Shown piece after piece: positions 26,223 through 34,619 of a DNA stretch of 64,000 nt. A program made the translations under genes and the position numbers. The DNA lies in assembly GCA_903887415.1 (NCBI GenBank), contig CAISPO010000029.1:124001-188000 (forward strand), read 5' to 3'. A model generated the notes under the pieces. That model saw only the letters and a program-made list of their open reading frames with translations. It ran no database searches and was not told the origin of the DNA. Numbering within the stretch: the stretch's first letter is position 1; each line of letters begins with the position of its first letter. The stretch comes from an uncultured Bacteroidota bacterium (lineage in GTDB: Bacteria; Bacteroidota; Bacteroidia; Chitinophagales; Chitinophagaceae).

Positions 26223-27419
26223 ATGAGCTTCCTAACCGCAAAGAAAATTCACAACGGCCACAAATGGCTACCCGATGGCACTACTATAGAAGTAGCAGAT
26301 GATGGAACTATAATATCCATCCACGACACCCCAACTAACGACACCATAACCTACCAAGGCATCCTTACCCCCGGCTTTGTAAACGCCCACTGCCACCTGG
26401 AGCTATCACATATGAAGGGTGTGGTCACCGAGCACACCGGCCTCATACCGTTCCTCAAAACCATCCCCCGGCACCGCAACGATTTTACAGACGAACAAAA
26501 AAAGACAGCCCGCCAAAATGCCTATAACGAACTATTGCAAAATGGTGTGGTGGCAGTTGGCGATATCGCCAATACTACCGACACCCTCGACATCCGCGCG
26601 CTGGGAAAACTCAACTTTTACACTTTTGTAGAGTCGATGGGCTTTACTGAAGCAAATGCACAAAAGGCTTTTGGCTTTGCCATAAGTACCTACGAAACAT
26701 TCGCAGCACAGCAGGGAGCCAACCTGAAACAGGCCATAATACCGCACGCCCCCTACTCTGTTTCTTCGCCCCTGTTCCGGCTCATTGACGCCCACGCCCG
26801 CGACGTAGTGATCTCCATACACAACCAGGAAAGCGAGGAAGAGAATAAATTCTATACTAAAAAAGAAGGCGGTGTTCGTGACCTGCTACATACCCTCGGC
26901 GTAGACGATAGTTTCTTTACACCCACGGGCCTTTCATCCCTGCAATCGTACCTGCAGTGGCTATCGCCCACTCACCCGTTCATCTTCGTACACAACACCT
27001 ACACCCGCAGGCAGGACGTACAATTTGCCCATAGCCGCCTCAAAGATGTGTATTGGTGCCTCTGCCCCAACGCCAACCTATACATAGAAAACACCCTGCC
27101 GGATATCGATATGTTTATCAGCGAAAACGCCAACATCTGCATCGGCACCGACAGCCTCGCCTCTAATCATCAACTATCCGTTTTATCAGAGCTTTGGACT
27201 ATAAAGCAGCACTATCCCGCACTCAGCTGGGAAACCCTCCTCACCTGGGGCACGCGAAATGGAGCACTTGCCCTGCAAATGCAAGATATAGGGACTATAG
27301 AGGTCGGGAAAAGGCCGGGGATATTACAGATTATAGGTATAGATGGCTTTTCTCCGGGTCTGATACGGGTTGTGATCCACCCCTTGGGAGGTTCACCACA
27401 ACAATCCTCCTTTTTATAA
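26223..27419 (+). CDS. amidohydrolase of the cytosine-deaminase type; possible aminofutalosine deaminase
   Basis: The metal-site motifs are visible: NAHCHLELSH near residue 57, a His in the HNQESEEE strand, a later His in VHNTY and the catalytic Asp in IGTDSLASN. The length of 398 aa and HCHLELSH motif fit the deaminase branch of the superfamily. In Bacteroidota that make menaquinone by the futalosine route, a protein of this kind deaminates aminofutalosine; the presence of mqnE at 48.5 kb makes that a reasonable guess, not a proof. No signal peptide is present, so it acts in the cytoplasm. RecQ follows on the same strand after 150 bp. Confidence 0.8.
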   Translation: MSFLTAKKIHNGHKWLPDGTTIEVADDGTIISIHDTPTNDTITYQGILTPGFVNAHCHLELSHMKGVVTEHTGLIPFLKTIPRHRNDFTDEQKKTARQNAYNELLQNGVVAVGDIANTTDTLDIRALGKLNFYTFVESMGFTEANAQKAFGFAISTYETFAAQQGANLKQAIIPHAPYSVSSPLFRLIDAHARDVVISIHNQESEEENKFYTKKEGGVRDLLHTLGVDDSFFTPTGLSSLQSYLQWLSPTHPFIFVHNTYTRRQDVQFAHSRLKDVYWCLCPNANLYIENTLPDIDMFISENANICIGTDSLASNHQLSVLSELWTIKQHYPALSWETLLTWGTRNGALALQMQDIGTIEVGKRPGILQIIGIDGFSPGLIRVVIHPLGGSPQQSSFL

Positions 27420-27569
27420 CAAAATACTTGCATCTTAATTGTATTTTAATTACTTTAACTTCCGTAAATTCGCAGTCCTTAAAAAATCTACCCTTACCCG
27501 GAAATGCCCTGCAACAGGCAGGTTGGTTGGCGAATGGCTTGATTAATAACTTATAGTTAAATAACGTGT

Positions 27570-29795
27570 ATGGAAGCTCTTACTAAGACGAATGCTAATA
27601 CTAAATTGAATCTCAAAAAAGAATTACATAAATATTTCGGCTTCGACACCTTTAAGGGTGAACAGGAAAAGATCATAGCCAGCATACTCAGCGGCAGGGA
27701 TACGTTTGTGATCATGCCCACAGGCGGCGGCAAGTCGCTCTGCTATCAGTTGCCGGCACTGCTCAGCGAGGGCGTCGCTATAATTGTTTCCCCGCTTATT
27801 GCCCTCATGAAAAACCAGGTGGATCTGATACGGGGCTATAGCGACCAGGATAATATTGCGCATTTTCTTAATTCCACACTCAGCAAGGCACAGCAAAAGA
27901 AAGTAAAATCGGACCTCACCGAGGGCAAAACAAAGATGCTTTATGTAGCTCCGGAAACCTTGACCAAGCAGGAGAATATCAACTTTTTCGCAGATCTGCC
28001 TATCTCATTTATTGCTGTTGACGAGGCGCACTGTATCTCTGAGTGGGGCCACGACTTCCGCCCGGAATACCGCAAGCTGCGCGACATGATCAATATGATC
28101 AATGTGGACTTGCCCATCATTGCCCTCACAGCTACAGCAACCCCAAAGGTTCAGGATGATATTGTGAAGAACCTGGAGCTGCAGGACGCTAACATTTTTA
28201 TTGACTCCTTCAACCGCCCAAACCTTTATTACGAGATCGTTCCGAAGGGCACGAAAGAACAGACACTGAAGAACATGGTGAAGTTCATCAACACCATGAA
28301 AGGCAAGAGCGGTATCATATACACATTGAACCGGAAAACTACCGAGGAGCTGGCACAAACACTGGTAGCCAATGGCATCAGCGCCGTAGCCTACCACGCG
28401 GGGCTGGAAGGCCCATTGCGCTCTCAGCGGCAAGACCAGTTCCTGATGGAGAAGGTGGATGTGATCGTGGCCACCATTGCCTTCGGCATGGGTATAGACA
28501 AGCCGGATGTGCGCTTTGTGATCCATTACAACATTCCCAAATCATTAGAGAACTACTACCAGGAAACAGGCCGCGCAGGGCGCGATGGCATGGAAGGTAA
28601 GTGCATGCTCCTCTACTCTCATAAAGACGTGCAGAAACTGGAGCACCTGATGCGCGATAAGCCCCTCAGCGAGCGCGAAATGGGTGGCCAGCTTATCTCC
28701 GAAACACTGGCTTATGTAGAGAGCGGGGTATGCCGCAGGAAACTACTGCTGCACTACTTTGGCGAAGCATACAAAAACGAGAACTGCGGTAACTGCGACA
28801 ACTGCCTGCACCCCAAGGAAAAACTGGAAGTAAAAGACAGCGTTAAGATCACCCTGGATACTATCACCGAGCTGGATGAGCGTTTCGGCATAGACTATGT
28901 GGTAAACATTATCCTCGGCAAGTCTAACCCACAGATACAGACATTCCGCCACGACAAGCTGAAGTCCTTCGGCTCCGGCCTCATTATGGAGATGGATGCC
29001 AACTTCTGGAACTCCCTCATCCGCCAGATGATGCTGGAAGGGATGATACGGAAGGATATTGAAGAATACGGACTGCTGAAAATAACAGATAAGGGGCGGA
29101 AATTCCACAAGAAACCATATTCTATAATGGTTGCCCTCAACCATAAATACGAAGAAACATCCGCTGATGACGAAGAAGCAAACAGCGGAGCGCCAGCCAC
29201 CACCGATACGGTGTTGTTCGAGATGCTGAAAGACCTGCGGAAGCAAACGGCAAAGGAAAAAAACCTGCCGCCATTCGTTATCTTCCTCGAGAACTCACTG
29301 GAGGACATGGCCACCAACTACCCCACTACGCTTGAGGAACTGGAGAAGATAGCGGGAGTGAGCAAGGGCAAGGCGCTGCGCTACGGCCGGAAGTTCGTGG
29401 ACCTGATCGCCAAATATGTAGAGGAGAATGAAATAGAAAAGCCCGATGACTTCGTAATGAAGAGCGTGGTGAATAAGAGCGGCATGAAGGTATTTATCAT
29501 CCAGAACATAGATAAGAAGATACCGCTGGAAACGATTGCCAAAAACAAAGGCCTCTCTTTACCCGACCTGCTGGTGGAAATGGAAACTATAGTAGCCAGC
29601 GGCACGCGCCTTAACCTGGACTACTGCCTTGAGCAGGAACTGGATGAGAATGAGCAGGAAGACATTTTCGACTACTTCCGCAGCAGCCACGATGATAATA
29701 TGGACAGCGCTTTCGAAGAATTCAAGGATCGCGATGTAAGCATAGAGCACCTCAAAATGATGCGCATCAAGTTCATGAGCGAATACGCCAATTAA
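27570..29795 (+). CDS. recQ: ATP-dependent DNA helicase RecQ
   Basis: All RecQ landmarks are present: Walker A TGGGKS (Lys55), DEAH box at residue 151 followed by [23 protein letters not shown], a zinc-binding RQC segment ([11 protein letters not shown], then CGNCDNC), and a C-terminal HRDC domain (about 540-620). The C-terminal 120 residues after HRDC form a helical extension common in Bacteroidota RecQ. It unwinds DNA 3' to 5' in recombination and fork repair. The start at 27570 leaves about 27 residues before the conserved helicase core. Two hairpins follow the stop codon. Confidence 0.96.
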   Translation: MEALTKTNANTKLNLKKELHKYFGFDTFKGEQEKIIASILSGRDTFVIMPTGGGKSLCYQLPALLSEGVAIIVSPLIALMKNQVDLIRGYSDQDNIAHFLNSTLSKAQQKKVKSDLTEGKTKMLYVAPETLTKQENINFFADLPISFIAVDEAHCISEWGHDFRPEYRKLRDMINMINVDLPIIALTATATPKVQDDIVKNLELQDANIFIDSFNRPNLYYEIVPKGTKEQTLKNMVKFINTMKGKSGIIYTLNRKTTEELAQTLVANGISAVAYHAGLEGPLRSQRQDQFLMEKVDVIVATIAFGMGIDKPDVRFVIHYNIPKSLENYYQETGRAGRDGMEGKCMLLYSHKDVQKLEHLMRDKPLSEREMGGQLISETLAYVESGVCRRKLLLHYFGEAYKNENCGNCDNCLHPKEKLEVKDSVKITLDTITELDERFGIDYVVNIILGKSNPQIQTFRHDKLKSFGSGLIMEMDANFWNSLIRQMMLEGMIRKDIEEYGLLKITDKGRKFHKKPYSIMVALNHKYEETSADDEEANSGAPATTDTVLFEMLKDLRKQTAKEKNLPPFVIFLENSLEDMATNYPTTLEELEKIAGVSKGKALRYGRKFVDLIAKYVEENEIEKPDDFVMKSVVNKSGMKVFIIQNIDKKIPLETIAKNKGLSLPDLLVEMETIVASGTRLNLDYCLEQELDENEQEDIFDYFRSSHDDNMDSAFEEFKDRDVSIEHLKMMRIKFMSEYAN

Positions 29796-29860
29796 AACCT
29801 GCCTGCCGGCAGGTTCAAAAGTAAAAACTCAAAATCCCGGTAGCTTCTATCGGGATTTTT
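29796..29860 (+). terminator. two hairpins after recQ, the second an intrinsic terminator
   Basis: AACCTGCC/GGCAGGTT (29796-29815, 4-base loop) overlaps the recQ stop region, and AAAATCCCG/CGGGATTTT (29831-29859) is followed by T. The rest of 29861-30136 holds no convincing gene, only a 73-codon frame without supporting features and a -7 element at 30089. Confidence 0.7.
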
Positions 29861-30088
29861 CGTGCCAATAAATCGAGACAAAACATTAATATATTTAAAA
29901 AATATCTCTATTTTCAATTCTCTTGAATGCCTGTACAACACGAAAAGCCGGAAGAAAACCAGTTTTTTTAGTTCTAAATCAAGCTAATAACATCAGCGAA
30001 ATCAAAGAATCCGGCAAATCTGCGATTCAGAAGTGTTATGAAACAGGGAAATCCTTGAATCAGGAAAATCAAGGTTCAGACTATTTTG

Positions 30089-30096
30089 TACTTTCG
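30089..30096 (+). promoter_or_regulatory. -7-like element for the REC-PAS gene
   Basis: TACTTTCG differs from TAnnTTTG at one base and lies 40 bases upstream of the ATG at 30137. A TTG in frame at 30086 overlaps it, which argues against that codon as the translation start. Confidence 0.4.
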
Positions 30097-30136
30097 CATT
30101 CCTGCGCAGAAACACAGGAAAGAAGAGAGGAAGGGT

Positions 30137-31438
30137 ATGGATAAAATATTACTCATAGAAGACGATCAGTTTGCGTATCTGGAGATCTCGCAACTGCTCA
30201 AAGGCATTGGTTATAGCAAGGAGCAGGTCGTCAGGTGCGCCGATATGGCGGAGGTAATGGCGTTCAATGATATAAACGACATTGAATTAGTACTTACAGA
30301 CCTTTCTCTCCCGGACTCGGATTATGCCGATACGTTTGATAAAGTACACGCTAAGTTCAACTACACGCCCATAATCGTGCTTACCGGTATTGCCGAGATA
30401 GCGTTTGCTATCAAGACCATACAAAATGGCGCGCAGGATTACCTGGTGAAAGGTGACTTTGACCAGAAAATGCTGGATAAGGCCATCAACTATGCCATAG
30501 AGCGTAAGAAGATCGCTAACGACTATACACGGGTTTTTAAAGAGAGTCCCGTGCCTATGTATGTCTTCGACAGCAGTACGCTGAAATTCCTGGGCATCAA
30601 TACTGCCGCTATGCTGCAGTATGGCTACACTGCCGAGGAGTTCCTCGCGCTCACGGCTAACGACATATGGCCTGCCGAAGACCGCGACACCTTCAACGCA
30701 GCCATACAAAACATCAACGAATCTTATTTTGATGTAGGCCAGTGGCGGCACATTCATAAGAACGGAAAAATATTCTTCGTGCACATATACGCCCACCATA
30801 CCTGGTTTGAAGGTAAAAGGGCATGGGTTATATCTGCCATAAACATAGACAAGAAAGTAGCCGCCGAAATGGCCCTGATAGAGCGCACCAAGGAAAAAGA
30901 GAACATCCTGGACAGCATCACCGACGGCTTCTATACCCTCAGTAACGACTGGACGTTTACCTATGTAAATAAAGAGACGGAAAAAACATTCCGTCACAAG
31001 AAAGGTGCGCTGCTGGGCAAATCCATGTGGGATATTTTTCCGGAGGCCCGGCACAACAAATTTTACGAGGAATACATCCGTGCGAAAACGGAAAATGTTA
31101 GTGTTCATTTTGAAGAAGAATATGCACCGCTGGGTGTATGGCTATCAGTTAATGCCTATCCTACCGAAGACGGCCTCACCGTGTACTTTGTGGACGTAAC
31201 CGAGCAGCGGCGCCATGTGGATATGATACATACCCAGAACAAGCGCCTGCGGGAGATAGCATGGATACAGTCGCATGAGGTGCGCGCCCCGGTGGCCAAT
31301 ATACAAGGCCTGCTGCTGTTGTTTAATTTCGATGACTTCTCCGACCCGATCAACGTGGAACTTATGGACAACATCAAGGAAGCCACCCAAAAGCTGGACG
31401 AAATAACAAGACGGATAACCAACCATACTATTATCTAG
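30137..31438 (+). CDS. REC-PAS-PAS protein with DHp-like histidine segment, no ATPase domain
   Basis: Residues 1-125 are a response-regulator receiver (acidic pocket E8-D9-D10, phospho-acceptor Asp55 in LTDLSLPD, Lys in YLVKGD). Two PAS domains follow (about 132-250 and 265-370). The last 60 residues match a histidine-kinase dimerisation helix, with His380 in QSHEVRAPVANIQG, but the protein stops at residue 433 before any HATPase_c domain. It therefore cannot phosphorylate itself by the usual route. I chose the ATG 30137 (MDKILLIEDD), with AGGAAGAGAGGAAGGG upstream as ribosome site, over an upstream TTG. Its partner kinase and output are not in the window. Confidence 0.85.
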   Translation: MDKILLIEDDQFAYLEISQLLKGIGYSKEQVVRCADMAEVMAFNDINDIELVLTDLSLPDSDYADTFDKVHAKFNYTPIIVLTGIAEIAFAIKTIQNGAQDYLVKGDFDQKMLDKAINYAIERKKIANDYTRVFKESPVPMYVFDSSTLKFLGINTAAMLQYGYTAEEFLALTANDIWPAEDRDTFNAAIQNINESYFDVGQWRHIHKNGKIFFVHIYAHHTWFEGKRAWVISAINIDKKVAAEMALIERTKEKENILDSITDGFYTLSNDWTFTYVNKETEKTFRHKKGALLGKSMWDIFPEARHNKFYEEYIRAKTENVSVHFEEEYAPLGVWLSVNAYPTEDGLTVYFVDVTEQRRHVDMIHTQNKRLREIAWIQSHEVRAPVANIQGLLLLFNFDDFSDPINVELMDNIKEATQKLDEITRRITNHTII

Positions 31439-31460
31439 GCAGTTTTTAGTCTGGATTTTG

Positions 31461-31491
31461 TCCCGATAGCTATCGGGATGGAATTTGGATT
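31461..31491. repeat. palindrome and short repeat between convergent genes
   Basis: TCCCGATAGCTATCGGGA (31461-31478) is a perfect 18-bp palindrome, possibly a bidirectional terminator. It is followed by GGAATTTGGATT (31480-31491), which recurs at 32917 inside the ABC gene and inverted at 48436. A variant, CCCGGTAGCTTCTATCGGG, forms the recQ terminator hairpin. Confidence 0.65.
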
Positions 31492-31495
31492 AGAG

Positions 31496-33124
31496 TTACA
31501 CCACCGCCGCCACAAGCCGTTTTGTGTATTCATCCTTTGGCTCCTTCAGCACCTGCGTGGCATCGCCGCTTTCTACTATTTTGCCGGCCTGCATCACCAT
31601 CACCCGGTCGCTTATGTACTGCACCACGGCAAGGTCATGAGAAATGAATAAGTAGGTAAGTTGCAGCTTCTGCTGGAGGTCTTTGAGCAGGTTCAGTATC
31701 TGCGCCTGTATGCTTACATCAAGTGCAGATACGCACTCATCACATATCAGCAGCTCCGGCCGTAAGGCAAGCGCACGTGCTATGCCTATACGCTGCCGCT
31801 GACCGCCAGAGAACTGGTGCGGATACCGGTTCGTTGCATCTGCAGGCAACTGTACCAGTTCAAGCAGCCGTAGCACCTCTTTTCTAAGCTCATTTTTCGG
31901 CACTATTTCATGCACCATTAGCGGCTCCATCAAGGCATCCCCTATCGTCATCCGTGGGTTGAGTGACGAATACGGGTCCTGGAACACCATCTGGATATGT
32001 CGGCGCATATCGCGCCATTCTTTTCCCGGCATTGCGGCAAGGTCTCTGCCGTTAAAGAGTATTTGCCCGGCATTCACAGGTATCAGGCCCACCAGGCTGC
32101 GTCCCAGCGTGCTTTTACCGCACCCGCTTTCCCCCACAAGCCCCAGCGTTTCACCTTTATTCAGCACAAATGATACACCATCTACCGCCTTGAAATAGCC
32201 GTTTTTATTGAAACTCTCCTTGCCTGCAAACCACACGCCGAGGCTCTTCACATCCATCAAAGCAGCACCAGGCATTGTAATATTATATGGTACTTGCGGA
32301 GGCAACACACCTTCTGTGAAATCAGCTACCACAGGCAAACGGTATCCCTTCTGCTCCGGCGATGGCCTGCATGCCAGCAATGCCTTGGTATATACTTGTT
32401 GCGGATGTTTCAATACTTGCTCTGCCGGGCCATATTCCACCATTTCGCCTTTATACATTACCAGCACATCATCCGCAATAGTTGCCGCCAGCGATAGGTC
32501 GTGCGTGATGAATATCATAGCACTGTCATGTTCCTGCTGCAGATATTGCATTAGCCTTATTATTTCCTGCTGCACAGTAGCATCCAGCGCAGTAGTAGGC
32601 TCATCGGCTATAAGCAATGCCGGATGGTTGCACATGGCCATAGCTATCATCACCCGTTGCTTCTGGCCGCCGGAGAGCTGGTGCGGATAGCGGCTATACA
32701 TTTGTTCCGGCTCCGGAAGACGCACTTTGTCAAGCCAGCTTATGGCCAGTTTTTTCGCCGCATCATTTGGTATTTTCTGGTGCACTAATATTGCTTCCTT
32801 TATCTGCTTGCCCATTTTCATCACCGGGTTCAGCGAGCTCATCGGTTCCTGGAATATCATGCCGATGTCTTTGCCCCGGGTTAAATTTGGACCCTGCCCG
32901 CCGGTACGCAAGGTTTGGAATTTGGATTCTTGATTATCGATTGACGTCTTCGCCGTTGGCGGCAAAAGTCCCATCAAGGCAAGCGCAGTAAGCGACTTCC
33001 CCGATCCGCTTTCCCCCACTATAGCCAGCGTCTTGCCTTGACCAACGCTGAATGACAGATCATTCACCGCCGTAAATGGATGCGCTCCTTCAAAAGATAT
33101 GGTCAGCCCGCTTACAGATAGCAT
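31496..33124 (-). CDS. peptide-type ABC transporter, two ATPase domains in one chain
   Basis: Two nucleotide-binding domains are joined head to tail (542 aa), as in YejF/GsiA. Domain 1 has Walker A GESGSGKS, signature LSGGQKQR and Walker B LLIADEPT; domain 2 has GESGCGKS, FSGGQRQR and LLICDECVSALD, where Cys replaces the usual Pro. Each energises one half of a dipeptide/oligopeptide importer; permease and binding-protein genes are not nearby. Residues about 58-75 of domain 1 (IDNQESKFQTLRTGG) do not look like the family and coincide with a 12-bp intergenic repeat at 32917-32928. Confidence 0.92.
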   Translation of the reverse strand: MLSVSGLTISFEGAHPFTAVNDLSFSVGQGKTLAIVGESGSGKSLTALALMGLLPPTAKTSIDNQESKFQTLRTGGQGPNLTRGKDIGMIFQEPMSSLNPVMKMGKQIKEAILVHQKIPNDAAKKLAISWLDKVRLPEPEQMYSRYPHQLSGGQKQRVMIAMAMCNHPALLIADEPTTALDATVQQEIIRLMQYLQQEHDSAMIFITHDLSLAATIADDVLVMYKGEMVEYGPAEQVLKHPQQVYTKALLACRPSPEQKGYRLPVVADFTEGVLPPQVPYNITMPGAALMDVKSLGVWFAGKESFNKNGYFKAVDGVSFVLNKGETLGLVGESGCGKSTLGRSLVGLIPVNAGQILFNGRDLAAMPGKEWRDMRRHIQMVFQDPYSSLNPRMTIGDALMEPLMVHEIVPKNELRKEVLRLLELVQLPADATNRYPHQFSGGQRQRIGIARALALRPELLICDECVSALDVSIQAQILNLLKDLQQKLQLTYLFISHDLAVVQYISDRVMVMQAGKIVESGDATQVLKEPKDEYTKRLVAAVV

Positions 33125-33193
33125 TTGAAACCGCGATTGATATTTTCCACAAAACTCCCTCTTTCCCTCGAAGTAGATTCCTGTTTTCTACAA

Positions 33194-33245
33194 AACTCAT
33201 TCTACCCTGCCTACCCGCAGCCAGGCTCTCCGCTCCTTCGGAGTT
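33194..33245. repeat. dispersed repeat, diverged copy 3
   Basis: AACTCATTCTAC is followed by a CCTGCCTACCCGCAGCCAGG segment and CTCCTTCGGAG. It shares the beginning and the CTTCGGAG core with the copies at 20999 and 43822, and lies just beyond the 3' end of rodA. Confidence 0.45.
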
Positions 33246-33281
33246 CGCGCTTAAGAATAAGCGAAGCTCGCAGGGCGAACC

Positions 33282-34604
33282 CTATCGTATTAACACCTGC
33301 CGGTCGGCATCAAGCCGCACAAGTATAAAAATAAGGACGCTAAACGACAGTAATGATGACCCTCCATAGCTCAAAAACGGCAACGTGATCCCGATCACAG
33401 GAGCAAGCCCCACGGTCATGGATATATTAACAGCAAAGTGAAAAAACAAAATAGATGCCACACAATAAGAGTACACCCGGGTAAAAACAGACCGCTGCCG
33501 CTCGCCGACATAAATGATCCGCAGCATCAGCGACACATAAAGCACAATAAGTATAGCGCTGCCCACAAACCCAAATTGCTCACCTATGGCGCAGAAGATA
33601 AAATCGGTATTCTGTTCCGGTACGAACTGGTTTTTTGTTGAGGTGCCGTTCAAAAAACCTTTACCCCAGAAACCACCGGAACCAATGGCTATCTTGGATT
33701 GCAGCACATTATATTCAGAACTGTTGCCTTTCTTTTCTTCTCCGGCTACTAAGCGCTGGTTGTATTCATCCGGCACGTCTTTACCTATAATTGAATAAAT
33801 GCGGTCTATCTGGTGCGCCTGTAATACGTGTTTAAATGCAAACGGCACCGCCACCTGCGAAAATAAAATGCAGAACAGCCAAATGCCTACTAATAACGCA
33901 CGAGGCTCCCACCTGCGCCTCAGCGCAGTGCGCATCAGCCAAGCTACCAGGCCTGCCACCACAGTCAGCGCTACGAACAAGACCTTACGGTCCAGTAGTA
34001 TTGTTGTCAGTACCAAAGCGATTGCGGAGAAGCCGATCACCAGCACTGTATTGGGCAGCCCTTCGCGATACATAACGAGAAAAAAACAGAAATAGACCAG
34101 TGCCAGGCCGGTCTCTTTTTGCAGGATGATGAGCAAAGCCGGAGTAAGAGCTATCGCAACGCCTACAAGCCTGTGCTTAAGCGTTTTGAAGTTGGTCTCC
34201 GGCAAAGAGAGAAATTTCGCCAGCGCCATAGCGGTAAATATCTTGGCTACTTCTCCCGGCTGAAAACGAAAACTGCCCACGCCCAGCCACGACCGGGAAC
34301 CCTTTACATCCACACCCGCGAATATGGTAACGACGAGTACCGCCAGGCCTATAGTGTAGGCAAGGAAGGCAAAAGATGAAAAAAACTTGCTGTCCGTCAG
34401 CAATATCATCATACCAAGCAACAAAGAATAGCCAAACCAGATCAACTGCTTCATGTAGCTCTTATTCATCATAATGATGGATACATCAGTAGTACGGTGC
34501 TCCACGGAAAAAACAGCAAGTATGCCCACGACAACGAGGGCCACATAAAGCGCCAGCACTATCCCGTCTATCCGGTAAAACAATGATTTTCTTAATGAGC
34601 TCAT
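33282..34604 (-). CDS. rodA: rod-shape protein RodA (SEDS glycan polymerase)
   Basis: A 440-aa polytopic protein of the FtsW/RodA/SpoVE family, with about ten membrane helices and family motifs such as GSRSWLGVGSFRFQPGEVAK and, late, GIGFLSYGGSS-type residues (ITLPFLSYGGSSLLS). It polymerises lateral-wall peptidoglycan together with PBP2. Assignment to RodA rather than FtsW follows from its neighbour: mrdA ends 15 bp upstream on the same strand. A large extracellular loop (about residues 215-315) is longer than in E. coli RodA, as is common in this phylum. Confidence 0.93.
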   Translation of the reverse strand: MSSLRKSLFYRIDGIVLALYVALVVVGILAVFSVEHRTTDVSIIMMNKSYMKQLIWFGYSLLLGMMILLTDSKFFSSFAFLAYTIGLAVLVVTIFAGVDVKGSRSWLGVGSFRFQPGEVAKIFTAMALAKFLSLPETNFKTLKHRLVGVAIALTPALLIILQKETGLALVYFCFFLVMYREGLPNTVLVIGFSAIALVLTTILLDRKVLFVALTVVAGLVAWLMRTALRRRWEPRALLVGIWLFCILFSQVAVPFAFKHVLQAHQIDRIYSIIGKDVPDEYNQRLVAGEEKKGNSSEYNVLQSKIAIGSGGFWGKGFLNGTSTKNQFVPEQNTDFIFCAIGEQFGFVGSAILIVLYVSLMLRIIYVGERQRSVFTRVYSYCVASILFFHFAVNISMTVGLAPVIGITLPFLSYGGSSLLSFSVLIFILVRLDADRQVLIR

Positions 34605-34619
34605 TTGTTGATTTTCAAA

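Noticed and set aside
29923-30144. 73-codon frame upstream of the REC-PAS gene
   Set aside because: Spans the -7 element and ends inside the REC coding region; biased composition and no features.
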